DNA of 64,000 nt from Trichopria drosophilae (lineage: Eukaryota; Arthropoda; Insecta; Hymenoptera; Diapriidae), in NCBI GenBank assembly GCA_030407085.1, contig CM059587.1:106165501-106229500 (forward strand), in the 5' to 3' direction. Positions within the stretch are counted from its first letter, which is position 1. The number at the start of each line of letters is the position of its first letter. This document shows, piece after piece, positions 14,101 to 24,393 of this stretch. A program made the translations under genes and the position numbers. The notes under the pieces were generated by a model, which saw nothing but the letters and a program-made list of their open reading frames with translations, was not told where the DNA came from and did no database searches.

Positions 14101-17100
14101 TAACATGCGGGCATGGCATCGGAAATCCCAGTAGTTGAAGGAGCGGACAAACCACAAAAAATGCAGCACGACCAAAGACCTGGCAGGAAAACTGTAGGCG
14201 GATAGATGGGCTGAGCAGTTGACCAAATTGGACTGAACGAGAATACGAGTTTCCATTGAAATACTCACTGGACTTGGAAACCTAAATAAACACAGATATA
14301 CGGTGGGAAAAAATGATCCCCGTTATGTGCCAGATGTGACGAAAACATGCGGGAAACGACAATACATTTCCTCTATGAATGACCCGCCATCATGGAGACA
14401 CGTAGGAAATTCTTAGTATCCATTTCGGGTCAAGGAGGAAATCAGGGAGCGATACCTTCAGTAGATCCTCAGTTTCTGAAATAAAAATAGCTATCAAGCT
14501 GAACCCTGAATGTACATCAGGCACAGCATATTGTCAAGAGTGCTGATTTCTGGGGGTTTAACCCCGAACCTGATGAAATTCCTGCTTCGTGCCTCAGGCG
14601 GTAGTGCACTGGACTACGGAGTCGTAGGTCGTGAGTTCGATCCCCGTCCAGTGCACAATATTTCGAAAATGTTTTTCAAGCAGCAGCTCCTTTGTTGATC
14701 GTTAAATTTCCCTCGAGATACCGTGACGTTGTCACCAAGGCTGGAAATAAATAGTAGATATATGCAATACTATCGTCTTAAAACATCCTTCCAGTAATTC
14801 TCGTCAGTTTTAGGAACGAAAAAAAGTGTCTCATAACTTGTACGTATTACTCCATATATTCACCTTATAATTGGTATGGTGAGAACTACTAACACACTAT
14901 GACCTTCTAATTGAGAAAAAAACAATGAGAAAGATGTCGGTATATTTCGGCCTTGGCTCTTCTGTGTTCTTTCATCAAGACGATTGCGTTCGATTTTGAG
15001 ACCATATCCAAAATCAATATAGCTCTTAAGCAAATCAGGATCGTCAATGATTTTTATCCATAGATAGTTTTGATATGGAGCGTTGAAAGTTAGGATCGCC
15101 ATTGGCATTGTTTCGGAGCACCCAATTGCATCTGTACATAAAATTAGACATACCGGAGTAAACAAAAATTTATTCAAATTTTATCAAATTGGTCGGAAAA
15201 TGGATGAATCAAAAATTATCAAAATAAGATAACTTCTTTCAAACATTGTAGGATGTGAAGTTTTTGATAATTAATGGAAAGTAGATCACAATCACATTGA
15301 ACTGAGGTCTCTTTCCGAAACATATTTGGTAACTATCCTAAGTAGATGACATAACTACGGATGCAGTTAGTGGAATGAATGAAAGTTAATGCTTTTACGA
15401 TCAAATTAATATAAAATGTTATTATTTAAATGCATATTTGGGTTCAATAGAATTTACATTTGTTAGTTGTTTTTTGCAATGTATATACAAAAGTAACAAA
15501 ATTCATTATATTATATTTAATTCATTGTGAAATATAGATTTTGGACAATAATTCGTCAAATACTTCGTTGACTCAGTTTCTTATTCTTTTGACAATTATG
15601 CTAACGACACTGATGCATATATTCGGTTACTGCCTTGTGGGTGAAGTTCTTGCGCATTACGTAAGTTACTTAATAATCATACTTAATAATAATCATTTAT
15701 TGCTAATATAAGAAGCAATAGCAGTGTAAACATATTTATAATGTTAATATACACATGTATGTGTAATATCATATGCCGCTTACCTGATACAGACACTCGT
15801 ATTTACCTAGAGAAGCTCATTACTATATGCAGTCACTTCTTAAAAATTAATTATCTCTTTTTAATATATAGAATCATCGTTTAATGGTCATTAGTAGTTT
15901 TATTTTCAACCATTCATATATTACCAACAGAATACTTAATGAGGTATTACATCAGCACTTTTATTTTATTTTCATCATTTTAATATATATGTATGTTGTT
16001 ATAATAATACATTTTTATAAAAGTCATGCTCCATTCACGACGTACAGAACTTAGAATGTTGGCAAATCGTTCCTTATATAGGTCATTTTCTCGATTTCTT
16101 AATTCCTTTTTATTCTATACGATTCGAATAAAAGTCTTGATTTCCTGTGTAAACAAATTATATTTGAATATGATTATAAGGATTTAAAGCCTTTCTTAAT
16201 AGTGATGATAAATTGTTACAATAGAATACATTCAAATTAGCAATTGGTTTGGTTCAGATTTCTCTGAACTGTAGTTTTGCATGTTTATTAAGTTCTTCTT
16301 CTTAAGTTCTTATTAAGTCTATCTTAAATGTATAAACTACAACTAAAAAACTAACAACATTTTAAATGTATTATCTGGATTATTTTGCAGAGTTTGGAAC
16401 TTCATGATTGTATTTATCGCCATAAATGGTATTTATTGTCCGGCAGGACGGCAATGAATTTGGTTCCAGTAATGACTCGAACTAGAAACTTTACATATTT
16501 GACAGCAGGAAAATTTGTTTATCTTAATTTGGAGACTTTTTGTGAGGTATATGCATGTATAATTAGTAAACAGTAATTCGAATGCTTAATCATTTTTTTA
16601 TGAAATATGTTAACGCAATCGCTCAATGATTTATATCGAATGAAGTGTAACATAAAATGTTTCTGTTTTTTGCAATAAATATGGGGAATTGGTGTAATTC
16701 GGTCCCAGTTCCAATTCAGACTACTTATTATCCCTCAACAACAGCGATATAGCGAAAGTCGCCGTTGTCATTGTTAGGGATGTAATACTGCTCTGATATA
16801 AGGCATAGAATTTGACGGTTCTTGGTCGTCGTGTTTGTTCGCCCGACGGATTTTTTTTTGGGTGCTTTGATGTGATATTTAAATTCAAACTAAATAGATT
16901 ATTCTTAGCGACAATAGTAAATTGATCCAAGCGGCACACCATGATTAACAATCTACTGGATAATACCTTTCAGCTGATATTTTATTTTTCGTGAGTATCT
17001 TGACTGGGTTAGTGAAATCCTTGTAAGAACTATGAAATAGATGTTCAGACCTTCTGTAGTCTTTTGTTCATGAGCGTATATATACAATACACGCGGGAAA

Positions 17101-17594
17101 AATGTGTGCAATTGATTACGCTTTCACGACAACAAATGTTTGTGCAAATCGGTTGACATTCTACATTTTGAAACTTCAAAAACCCGCACTAGGTCCAAAC
17201 TGAACCAGATCCTCTGCCAATAATTGAGAGTTAACCTCGAGATTTCTATTAATAATAAGAAGTTAATAGTAGTTTTCGATACAAATGCGTAAAAGTTTTT
17301 TCTACGAATGTGAGGGTTGTGGGCCGAGCTGAAAACAATATTTTTTTATGCAAGTGTGCATAAAGTGCACCTAAAAAATGTTAAAAATGCGCAAAGTCGC
17401 ACTTTACGTACACTGTATCAAAAAATATATTAAATAGTAGGATTTAATATTTAAAAAGTTGATTTTATATTCGGTACACTTTACATATCAGAACTTTTGA
17501 GTTTGATTGACATTTAATAATTCAAATAATGTTACAGATTTTAAAATCGTGTGCTGGATATACATCAATGCTTATAGCAGTTCGAGATAAATGA
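8177..17594 (+). CDS. Odorant receptor OR-B (six exons seen, first exon unresolved)
   Basis: Insect odorant receptor (7tm_6) of about 403 residues from the first visible Asp codon. Exons: 8177-8443 (YQWATGMNRLTFTTLGIWP, TM1-TM2), 10958-11465 (WERNIMLKEAQRGR, LCGY, TM3-TM4), 11873-11972 (TM5), 15538-15660 (TM6, ends GEVLAHY), 16391-16546 (HKWYLLSGRTAMNLVPVM, LTAGKFVYLNLETFCE) and 17538-17594 (ILKSCAGYTSMLIAVRDK, TGA). Phases are 1, 2, 0, 0, 0, as in OR-C, and all borders are AG/GT. Odd points: an in-frame TGA (8168-8170) sits just before the first acceptor with no ATG between, so a short upstream exon ending in phase 1 is needed, or the start has been lost. Intron 11973-15537 holds a MITE, a LINE relic and a tRNA-like fragment; intron 8444-10957 holds another repeat. 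The open frame across all six exons argues that the gene is still constrained. Regulation is not visible. Confidence 0.87.
9770..10215. mobile_element. Inverted-repeat element in OR-B intron
   Basis: The left end (about 9776-9870: ttactcgggtgttttagggg, then atggtggatccaatatggtgg) is mirrored by the right end (about 10095-10215: attcagcaaccc, ggatccgtcat, cagcaagtc, cctaggg). The family core, a gggtcgctgattacgaatctg-like block next to a ggcggatccaatatggcgg-like block, recurs at 1202-1275, 18719-18905, 21505-21540 and 28090-28125. Non-coding; in the first visible OR-B intron. Confidence 0.55.
12512..12768. mobile_element. 257-bp MITE with 39-bp perfect TIRs and ATCT duplication
   Basis: Perfect 39-bp terminal inverted repeats lie at 12512-12550 and 12730-12768, beginning gtgacgcgttctgaagaaag; similarity continues a further ~15 bp imperfectly. 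The 4-bp sequence atct flanks both sides (12508-12511 and 12769-12772), consistent with a target-site duplication. No coding capacity. It sits in intron 11973-15537 of OR-B, just upstream of a LINE relic. Confidence 0.82.
12870..14495 (+). pseudogene. Degenerate LINE ORF2 (reverse transcriptase, RNase H, C-terminus)
   Basis: Broken non-LTR retrotransposon ORF2 in several frames on the OR-B sense strand. The palm begins with an SECRPIV-like start and LSKLLEK (about 12892-12950), then DDDLGSILVLLDFSKTFDTLD (13050-13110, motif A with first catalytic Asp), a weak GPLLFSLFINDISP remnant (about 13275-13320), then a thumb-like LNRVHERFLRSICSVRQSS block (13433-13490). An RNase H-like IIWFTDSSKTSQGVGAGFGV (13768-13830) follows, then LTWIRDHNEVGKG (about 13974-14015) and a TFLYE-type tail (about 14370). 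Stops and frameshifts throughout show it is dead. It accounts for much of the length of the large OR-B intron. Confidence 0.8.
14585..14660 (+). repeat. tRNA-like SINE fragment
   Basis: Contains a B-box-like gagttcgatcc (14633-14643) and an anticodon-arm-like ggactacggagtc (14611-14623). A perfect 11-bp inverted pair (14604-14614 and 14646-14656) folds across it, but the acceptor stem of a real tRNA is missing. It looks like the head of a tRNA-derived SINE or a decayed tRNA rather than a functional gene; the loop resembles tRNA-Arg(ACG) only loosely. Confidence 0.4.
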
Positions 17595-17959
17595 AGATGT
17601 CACTGTTCATTACGCAAGTGGTATAAGGATCTATATCGTCAGACGTGATTCGACTTGAAACAATTCCGTTCATTTCATAACTTTTTTGTAAAAGTTAGAA
17701 TATTTGGTCAGTGTGTTATGTATAAATAATTCTGTCTAAAATGTTTTTGTTTATATTAATAACAACGTTGCAATTGTGTATAATTCATAAAATAAGGCAA
17801 CAACAACGAGAGACTTCTAATAAAAATAAAAATCTTGACTAGATGCCTGTTCATGAGAATAATTATGGTTTTATATTAACAAAGATACGTAGTGGAAGCT
17901 GCGATTAATAATTTGAAAACGTATGCTTGTTATTGGTAATTTTGTCATCACAGAGTCAA

Positions 17960-18115
17960 CATCGTATTGCACCACCGCTGGTTATCTCGCCGAATCTACG
18001 TCAACAACTCCGATATTGGTTTTTGAAAACAAGCTGTTTGTCTCAAATTCTTTCTTGATTTATAGGAACCTTTCTAACGTTACCACTACCCGTCAGCAGC
18101 AAACCCAAGCGCACT
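17960..18115 (+). repeat. Interspersed repeat, copy 1 of 3
   Basis: Shares a block ending ggaacctttctaacgttacc followed by actacccgtca with copies at 45572-45730 (minus strand) and 48640-48775 (plus strand). The upstream part (cgccgaat..acgtcaacaactc) also aligns among copies. No class assigned. Confidence 0.5.
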
Positions 18116-18439
18116 CTCGTGCGCAAGCTACCGGCAGGGGTTTGACAATATACCTGGACTCTGAACCTGAACGAAAAACTGAAGATTTAAAAACAAACTG
18201 ATAGGTACCCTTAAGGTTAATAATTCCACTAGACACAACAGCTTTTAATTAAAACAGAAATATTTAAAAAATAGCTTTTAGCTACTGCAGCAAAGCCGTA
18301 TGCAGCTGATACCCGCACTCCACCTATCTGTAAAACTTTTATGCTGGGACCCTATGGCCTTAGGGCAGGGGTACGACCGAACGGTAGCGTAGCTCCCTCT
18401 TCCACAGACAATTTCTAATCTATCTCATTGTGGTCGGCC

Positions 18440-20530
18440 TAATCAAGCTCCTTAGTTTGGAAGAGTTTGAAGACCTTTCAATCTTCTACAATACTCTGCA
18501 CGATCGTTTCCGAGTTGCACTGCAACTTACACAACGAAGCAAGCGGGGCCTCCTTCACTCCAAAGTGGGTGCCTGCAGTTCTTCCCAATGCCTCTAGGCC
18601 CGCATGCAGGGTATTAACCCCTTGAGTGTCAATGACGGCTATAGCCGGAAAAAGGAAAGTGGCCAAAAATGTCGTGACGGCTATAGCCGCAACTAAAACC
18701 AAGGTCTTAAAACTTATTGAATGTTCCTGAAATTTGCTACTCGGGGTTTGTCGGGGTCGCTGATTACGAATCTGACATCACATTTTCAAGATTCAAAATG
18801 GCGGATCCAATATGGCGGAATTATTTTTTCAAAACCGATCGGATTTGTTCGATACTTGTTACTCGGTTTTCTCGTTACCCCGAGTAACAAGTTTCATGAA
18901 AGTCCATTAGAAATTTTTTCAACACACTTTTGGTCAAAACAGTGGAAATCGTTCCGACAGCCAAGGGGTTAAACCCAGTACAAACGAACTCATTACCAGT
19001 TCTGCTGTTACCAACACGGGATCGGCGTCCAGCTGAGGGATGCGGTAGGTCAACTCTTGAAAATGCACTTGCACATTCACCTTGGTACAATGGTGATTGG
19101 ATCCCATCTGCAGCAGCCCTCCGAAAGATTCTGCCGTTTTTATCGGGCTCGATTTTCCGTGCAATTCACGTCCAGGCTATCTCCGTAATCCATTTTGCTT
19201 TACTTTCTAGAGGGCATCTTGACTTAAATGGGACAACTCATATTTGTCGCTTATCGGTCAGCTTCCATTTTATGCAGTTCGGGCATTACTGATACGCATC
19301 GCTTACACATGATCACCGCCCGGAGGATTTAGTCATGTGTCCTTATCCGCAGCCCTGGTAGTACTGCGTATCTAACCGAAATTTGCTCACAGGACAGCTG
19401 CTCGGGCCGAATAAAATAGGTTTAGCAGTCAGAAGTCGTTTTCGGAATAAAGGAGACGCCAGTTGGACGCCCTCCCTTCGCAGCCAAACATGACTTTCAA
19501 ATCCACAGAGAGTTAACCAGCTACACACCCAAGGATCGTTTCCTGGATATCGCTAACTCCTTTTGATGCCGAACCTTTATATAGAATCATTTTTTACCTG
19601 AGTTCGAAAACACATTCAGCCGCCAATCCTGACTATTTCAGGACTTCGTTCTTCGTGATGCTGGCATCAGCGTTGTTACTCTGGACCTAGATGATAAGGC
19701 TTTTATTTCCGGAATTGAAGATGCTTTTGATCTCATTACCTGCCTTAACTGGATCCATCGCGTTGTTTAGCCTATCCCTGACAGAAGATCTGTCTTCATT
19801 AGAACCAAGCTTCACCACTACCACGTACCGCTTTACACGAGCTTGTTTGCTCAGACTCGCAGCATGCCCTTATGATTGAGGGGTGCAAACTTCGATGACT
19901 CCGCCGCTGTTGCTATTTTGTCCTCGTTATCTGCGTCCCTACGTTGCACTTCTCCTTCCTCGATAACCAGTACATCGTCCAATAATGCTCGACGTCTGCG
20001 AAAAGTCGGAGAACCCATTCTCACTGGCTCTGTAGAACCTGCGGATTAGAGTGTGCTCAGAAGAGGTTAGGTGGGGAGTATAAGCTGATTTCTCGCTACT
20101 CGCACCTTTCGTTCTCGGTCCTTTGGCGATTGGATACCTGGCTTTTTTGTTGCATAACGGAAATTGGCTTATCAGAAGTTGTTAGCGGGGGTTCGCTGTC
20201 CACTTTTGAACAATCGACCTACATCGAGCCAGTGTTGGTGTCTCGATGATGTCACTCCTCAGCTCCCTTTTACCGTTAGCCTCGATTGTGTCCAGCTTGA
20301 CCCTCTTCCCAGGGTTTAAGATGCTCATAATCTGTTTGAAACGTCGGTTGAGCCAATTCTACATCAACGGACACAGCACAGTACTCCCCCTCCCCCAAAT
20401 ACGTGGGCAAGGTAGCAGCTGCTGGTATAGCTCCAACGGATCCTTAGAACTTTGCCCCTTCCCCCTACTCCTTGTGCGACTTTGTCAACACTTAGATGGA
20501 GGGCGGAGAACGTAATTCGCCTGGCCTCGG
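18440..20530 (-). pseudogene. GC-richer retroelement debris, probably LINE ORF1 (gag-like)
   Basis: The minus strand holds decayed frames unlike the AT-rich surroundings. At about 19850-19560 a stretch reads RYVVVVKLGSNEDRSS, then DPVKAG and IKSI..SGNKSLII, resembling the gag-like ORF1 of R1/I-type LINEs. Further 3' (about 19400-19300) there are scattered Cys/His residues that could be a ruined zinc-knuckle region. Many stops interrupt. An inverted-repeat element (18719-18905) is inserted in it. Assignment to a LINE rests on weak similarity recognised by eye; an LTR element gag is the alternative. Confidence 0.35.
18719..18905. mobile_element. Short repeat element with ttactcgggg ends
   Basis: Left end gaaatttgctactcggggtt, then gggtcgctgattacgaatctg and ggcggatccaatatggcgg. 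The right end has the same end motif in inverted orientation (cgttaccccgagtaacaagt) and a further direct partial copy. Same family as 9770-10215. It interrupts the retroelement debris. Confidence 0.55.
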
Positions 20531-20791
20531 TGTATCTGTGCTAATAGTAATTGTTTCAGCGGAACGCTCTTCATGGAAGTTTACGAATATTCCTTTTTCC
20601 TCTCTTTCCATCCAAGTCTACGTAACGTTGGTCATAAAATGTTTTACTAGTTTCTAGTAGAAACAGTTATGATTGATCACACACCAGAACAGTAATGTTT
20701 TTTCAAACTTGTAACCAGCGGAAGCCCTTAATTTGTTTAAATCTTAAATTCCATAATTCGTCCTTTTTTGTTTCATGTAAATAATATAAGG

Positions 20792-21595
20792 TAAACCTTC
20801 GGAAAAACTCCGTCACCTGGAAAAATTTTATTTACATGTTTTCCGACGTATTTTGTGTCGCTGAAAAAACAGTGAAATTACGTCATTTTTTTTAGTTTTT
20901 TGCATTTATCTTGAAAAGTGGAAGTTACACAAAAAAAGTTTCAAACAAAAGATGTAGAGCACAAAATTCTCTACAAAAAAATTTCATACATTTTCTTCGT
21001 AAAGTCAAAAATAACGCCGTAAATTGAGGTTGAATATCAGAACAATTGACTTGACGTGTTTTCAGCATAATGCCTACACTGGGCTGCCTACTGGGGGGGC
21101 CTGCGGCCTCCCCAGACCTCCCCGCTAAAAAAAAAACTTAACCTTCCTGGTTTGCCTAAGCTCCGTCTGGGTGAACCGCATTTAAAGTATATAACATACT
21201 TTTGACATCTTGCAGTACCGCTATACAAACATCCTACTAAACGTATGATCCATCTTCTCTAACATTACCGCCGGCTCAATTGTTCTCATATTCAACCTCC
21301 ATTTACGACGTTATTTTTGACTTTACGAAGAAAATGTATAGGACCTTTTTTGTAGAGAATTTTGTGCTCTACATTTTTTATTTGAAACTTTTTTTTGTGC
21401 GACTTCGAGTTTTTAAGATAAATGCAAAAAACTAAAAAAAATGACGTTTTTTCGATGTTTTTTTAAATATAGCGGCCAAGATATGTCCGAGCGACAAATT
21501 TAGACTTCAGATTCGTGTTCAGCGACCCAAAATACGTCGGAAAACATGTAAATAAAATTTTTTCCAGGTGACGGAGTTTTTCCGAAGGTCTACCT
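20792..21595. mobile_element. Inverted-repeat element with ~250-300-bp arms
   Basis: The left arm (about 20792-21044) and right arm (about 21290-21595) are clear reverse complements: both ends read ccttcggaaaaactccgtca on the appropriate strand, followed by tttacatgttttccgacgta and, deeper, aaagtcaaaaataacg. The ~245-bp spacer contains a G/C run (ctgggggggcctgcggcctc, itself a small hairpin). No coding frame. It ends 22 bp before the 2.8-kb foldback, and a diverged relative lies at 2941-3525. Confidence 0.75.
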
Positions 21596-21648
21596 AATAG
21601 AAAAATAATTACACATTCAAAGGAGAATGCCCACGGCATAAGGAAAAA

Positions 21649-21876
21649 ATGCCTCGAAAGTGTAACCTACGTAACATATGTGGAATGATAGGAGACAAAA
21701 AACTGATCATAAAACAACAAAAATTAAGGGTCTCAGATGAAGGGAAGTTCGTAAAAATCGCCCCTAAATATTCATGTCTGACTAGACACTACCGTTTCTA
21801 CTTATACGGACTTAATGCTCCATTATATATTTATTATCAGGATTTGCAGGTACTTACGTTACCGAATGAGGGTTAA
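21649..21876 (+). CDS. 75-codon ORF in left foldback arm, product unknown
   Basis: Begins MPRKCNLRNICGMIGDKKLI and is almost identical to the minus-strand ORF in the opposite arm (24135-24362). The mirrored pair follows from the inverted duplication and does not by itself prove coding. The peptide is basic with several Cys (two within the first 12 residues) and ends inside the first 167-bp unit. I recognise no domain. Because few differences between the two arms disrupt the frame, it is worth recording, but it may be non-coding. Confidence 0.2.
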   Translation: MPRKCNLRNICGMIGDKKLIIKQQKLRVSDEGKFVKIAPKYSCLTRHYRFYLYGLNAPLYIYYQDLQVLTLPNEG

Positions 21877-24134
21877 ATCGAAAGCTTGTTCAAAGATGGA
21901 GTAGATCATTTGAAAAAATTAGGTAGCGTCGTTGTTAACAACCCCCACAGCTTAATTTCGGCGACAACGAAAACCTACCCCTATGGAATTTTACTCGAAA
22001 TCATTGCCTTTGCACGCACTTAGGATACCGAATGAGGGTTCATTTCAAAGCTTATTCAAAGGTGATGCAGACCATGTAAACAAAATTAGGTAGCCCTGTT
22101 GTGAACAACCCCTACAACAGAATTTCAGAGACAACAAAAACCCGGCCCTATCAAATTTTGCACGAAATCATTACTTTTGCACGCACTTAGGTCACCGAAT
22201 GAGGGTTCGTTCGAAAGCTTATTCAAAGGAAAGGCAGGTCAAATAAAAAAAATTAGGTCCGTTGATAACAACCCCCAGAACAGAATTTTGGCGACTACGA
22301 AAATCTACCCCTATGCAATTTTTCTCGAAATCATTGCCTTTGCACCCACTTAGGTTATTGAATGAGGGTTCGTTTGAAAGCTCATTCAAAGGGGATGCAG
22401 ACCATGTAAACAAAATTTGGTAGCGCCATTGTGAACAACCCCTACAGCAGAATTTCGGAGACAACGAAAACCCAGCCCTATCAAATTTTGCACGAAATCA
22501 TTACTTTTGCACGCACTTAGGTTACTGAATGAGGGTGCGTTTGAAAGCTTATTCAAAGGGGAAGCAGGTCAATAAAATACATTAGGTAGCGCCGATGTGA
22601 ACAACCCCCGGAGCAGAATTTTGGCGACAACGAAAATCTATCCCTATGCAATTTTTCTCGAAATCATTGCCTTTGCACGGACTTAGGTTACTGAATGAGG
22701 GTTCGTTTGAAAGCTTATTCAAGGGGGAAGCAGACCATTAAACAAAATTAGGTAGCGCCGTTGTAACAACCCCTACAGCAGAATTTCGGAGACAACGAAA
22801 ACCCGGCCCTATCAAATTTTGCACGCACTTAGGTCACCGAATGAGGGTTCGTTCGAAAGCTTATTCAAAGGGGAAGCAGGTCAAATAAAAAAAATTAGTT
22901 AGCGCCGTTGTTAACAACCTCCAGCGCAGAATTTTGGCGACTACGAAAATCTACCCCTATGCAATTTTTCTCGAAATCATTGCCTTTGCACGCACTTAGG
23001 TTATTGAATGAGGGTTCGTTTGTAAGCTTATTCATAGGGGAAACAGCCCATGTGAAAAAAATTAGGTAGCGCCGTTGTGAACAACCCTTAAAGCAGAATT
23101 TCGGAGACAACGAAAACCCAGCCCTATCAAATTTTGCATGAAATCATTACTTTTGCACGCATTTAGATCACCGAATGAGGGTTCGTTTGAATGATTATCC
23201 AAATAGCAATATGTCCATAATAAATAAATTAATTAGTGCCATTATTAAAAAACCCATAGTGCGTAAATATCGAAATATGTAAAATTGACCCCTGATTGAA
23301 ATCGATATTTCTAAAACGTACTCCTGCCACCCCTGATGGCAATTAACCTATAATATTACAGAAAACGGAAAACAAGATCAACAGAAATACGTTTTATTTG
23401 TGCATTGAATAAAGATTGCACGTGCCGAATACACAATTTTAAACAAACTGCAATATTCTAGGTTGATTGTCATCACGTGTGAGCAGGAGTACGTTTTAGA
23501 AATATTGATTTCAATTAAAATTCTATGAGGGGTGAATTTTACATATCTCGATATTTGCGCGTTATGGGTTTTTAATAATGGCGCTAATTAATTTATTTAT
23601 TATGGACATATTGCTATTTGAATAATCATTCAAACGAACCATCATTCGGTAATCTAAGTGCGTGCAAAAGTAATGATTTCGTGCAAAATTTGATAGGGCC
23701 GGGTTTTCGTTGTCTCCGAAATTCTGCTGTAGGGGTTGTTCACAACGGTGCTACCTAATTTTGTTTACATGGTCTGCTTCCTCTTTGAATAAGCTTTCAA
23801 TCGAACCCTCATTTAGTAACCTAAGTGCGTGCAAAAGTAATGATTTCGTGCAAAATTTGATAGGGCTAGGTTTTCGTTGTCTCCGAAATTCTGCTGTAGG
23901 GGTTGTTAACAACGGCGCTACCTAATTTTGTTTACATGGTCTGCATCCCCTTTGAATAGGCTTTGAAATGAACCCTCATTCGGTATCCTAAGTGCGTGCA
24001 AAGGCAATGATTTCGAGTAAAATTCCATAGGGGTAGGTTTTCGTTGTCGCCGAAATTAAGCTGTGGGGGTTGTTAACAACGGCGCTACCTAATTTTTTTA
24101 CATGATCTACTCGTCCGATCTACAAGCTTTCGAT

Positions 24135-24362
24135 TTAACCCTCATTCGGTAACGTAAGTACCTGCAAATCCTGATAATAAATATATAATGGAGCATGAAT
24201 TCCGTATAAGTAGACACGGTAGTGTCTAGTCAGACATGAATATTTAGGGGCGATTTTTTCGAACTTCCCTTCATCTGAGACCCTAAATTTTTGCTGTTTA
24301 ATGATCAGTTTTTTGTCCCCTATCATTCTACATATGTTACGCAGGTTACACTTTCGAGGCAT
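24135..24362 (-). CDS. 75-codon ORF in right foldback arm, product unknown
   Basis: Mirror copy of the ORF in the left arm, starting MPRKCNLRNICRMIGDKKLI, with a handful of substitutions and no stop or frameshift. No recognised domain. Preservation could be selection, recent duplication or gene conversion between arms; sequence alone cannot separate these. Confidence 0.2.
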   Translation of the reverse strand: MPRKCNLRNICRMIGDKKLIIKQQKFRVSDEGKFEKIAPKYSCLTRHYRVYLYGIHAPLYIYYQDLQVLTLPNEG

Positions 24363-24393
24363 TTTTTCCTTATGCCGTGGGCATTCTCCTTTG

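Larger units (their letters stand above)
21618..24393. mobile_element. 2.8-kb foldback element with arrayed ~167-bp repeats in both arms
   Basis: Large hairpin. The outer ~250 bp of the arms (21618-21870 and 24140-24393) are nearly identical reverse complements, beginning caaaggagaatgcccacggc. Inside, each arm is a tandem array of a ~167-bp unit marked by gaatgagggttcgtttgaaa. The left arm has nine unit starts (21864, 22030, 22197, 22360, 22527, 22693, 22839, 23006, 23173); the right arm has four in reverse (about 23640, 23807, 23973, 24141). Two unit types, ending cgaaatcattgcctttgcac or cgaaatcattacttttgcac, alternate in the left arm. The hairpin loop lies near 23340-23465. An identical-frame 75-codon ORF occurs in both outer arms (21649-21876 plus, 24135-24362 minus). 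No transposase. Resembles Foldback-type elements in architecture. Confidence 0.85.

Noticed and set aside
14585..14660. Functional tRNA-Arg gene
   Set aside because: No acceptor stem or D-arm can be formed; only B-box and anticodon-loop resemblance remain.
21864..23180. Regular direct repeats that might suggest a CRISPR array
   Set aside because: Units are ~167 bp with no unique spacers, lie in a hairpin arm, and the context is an animal genome.
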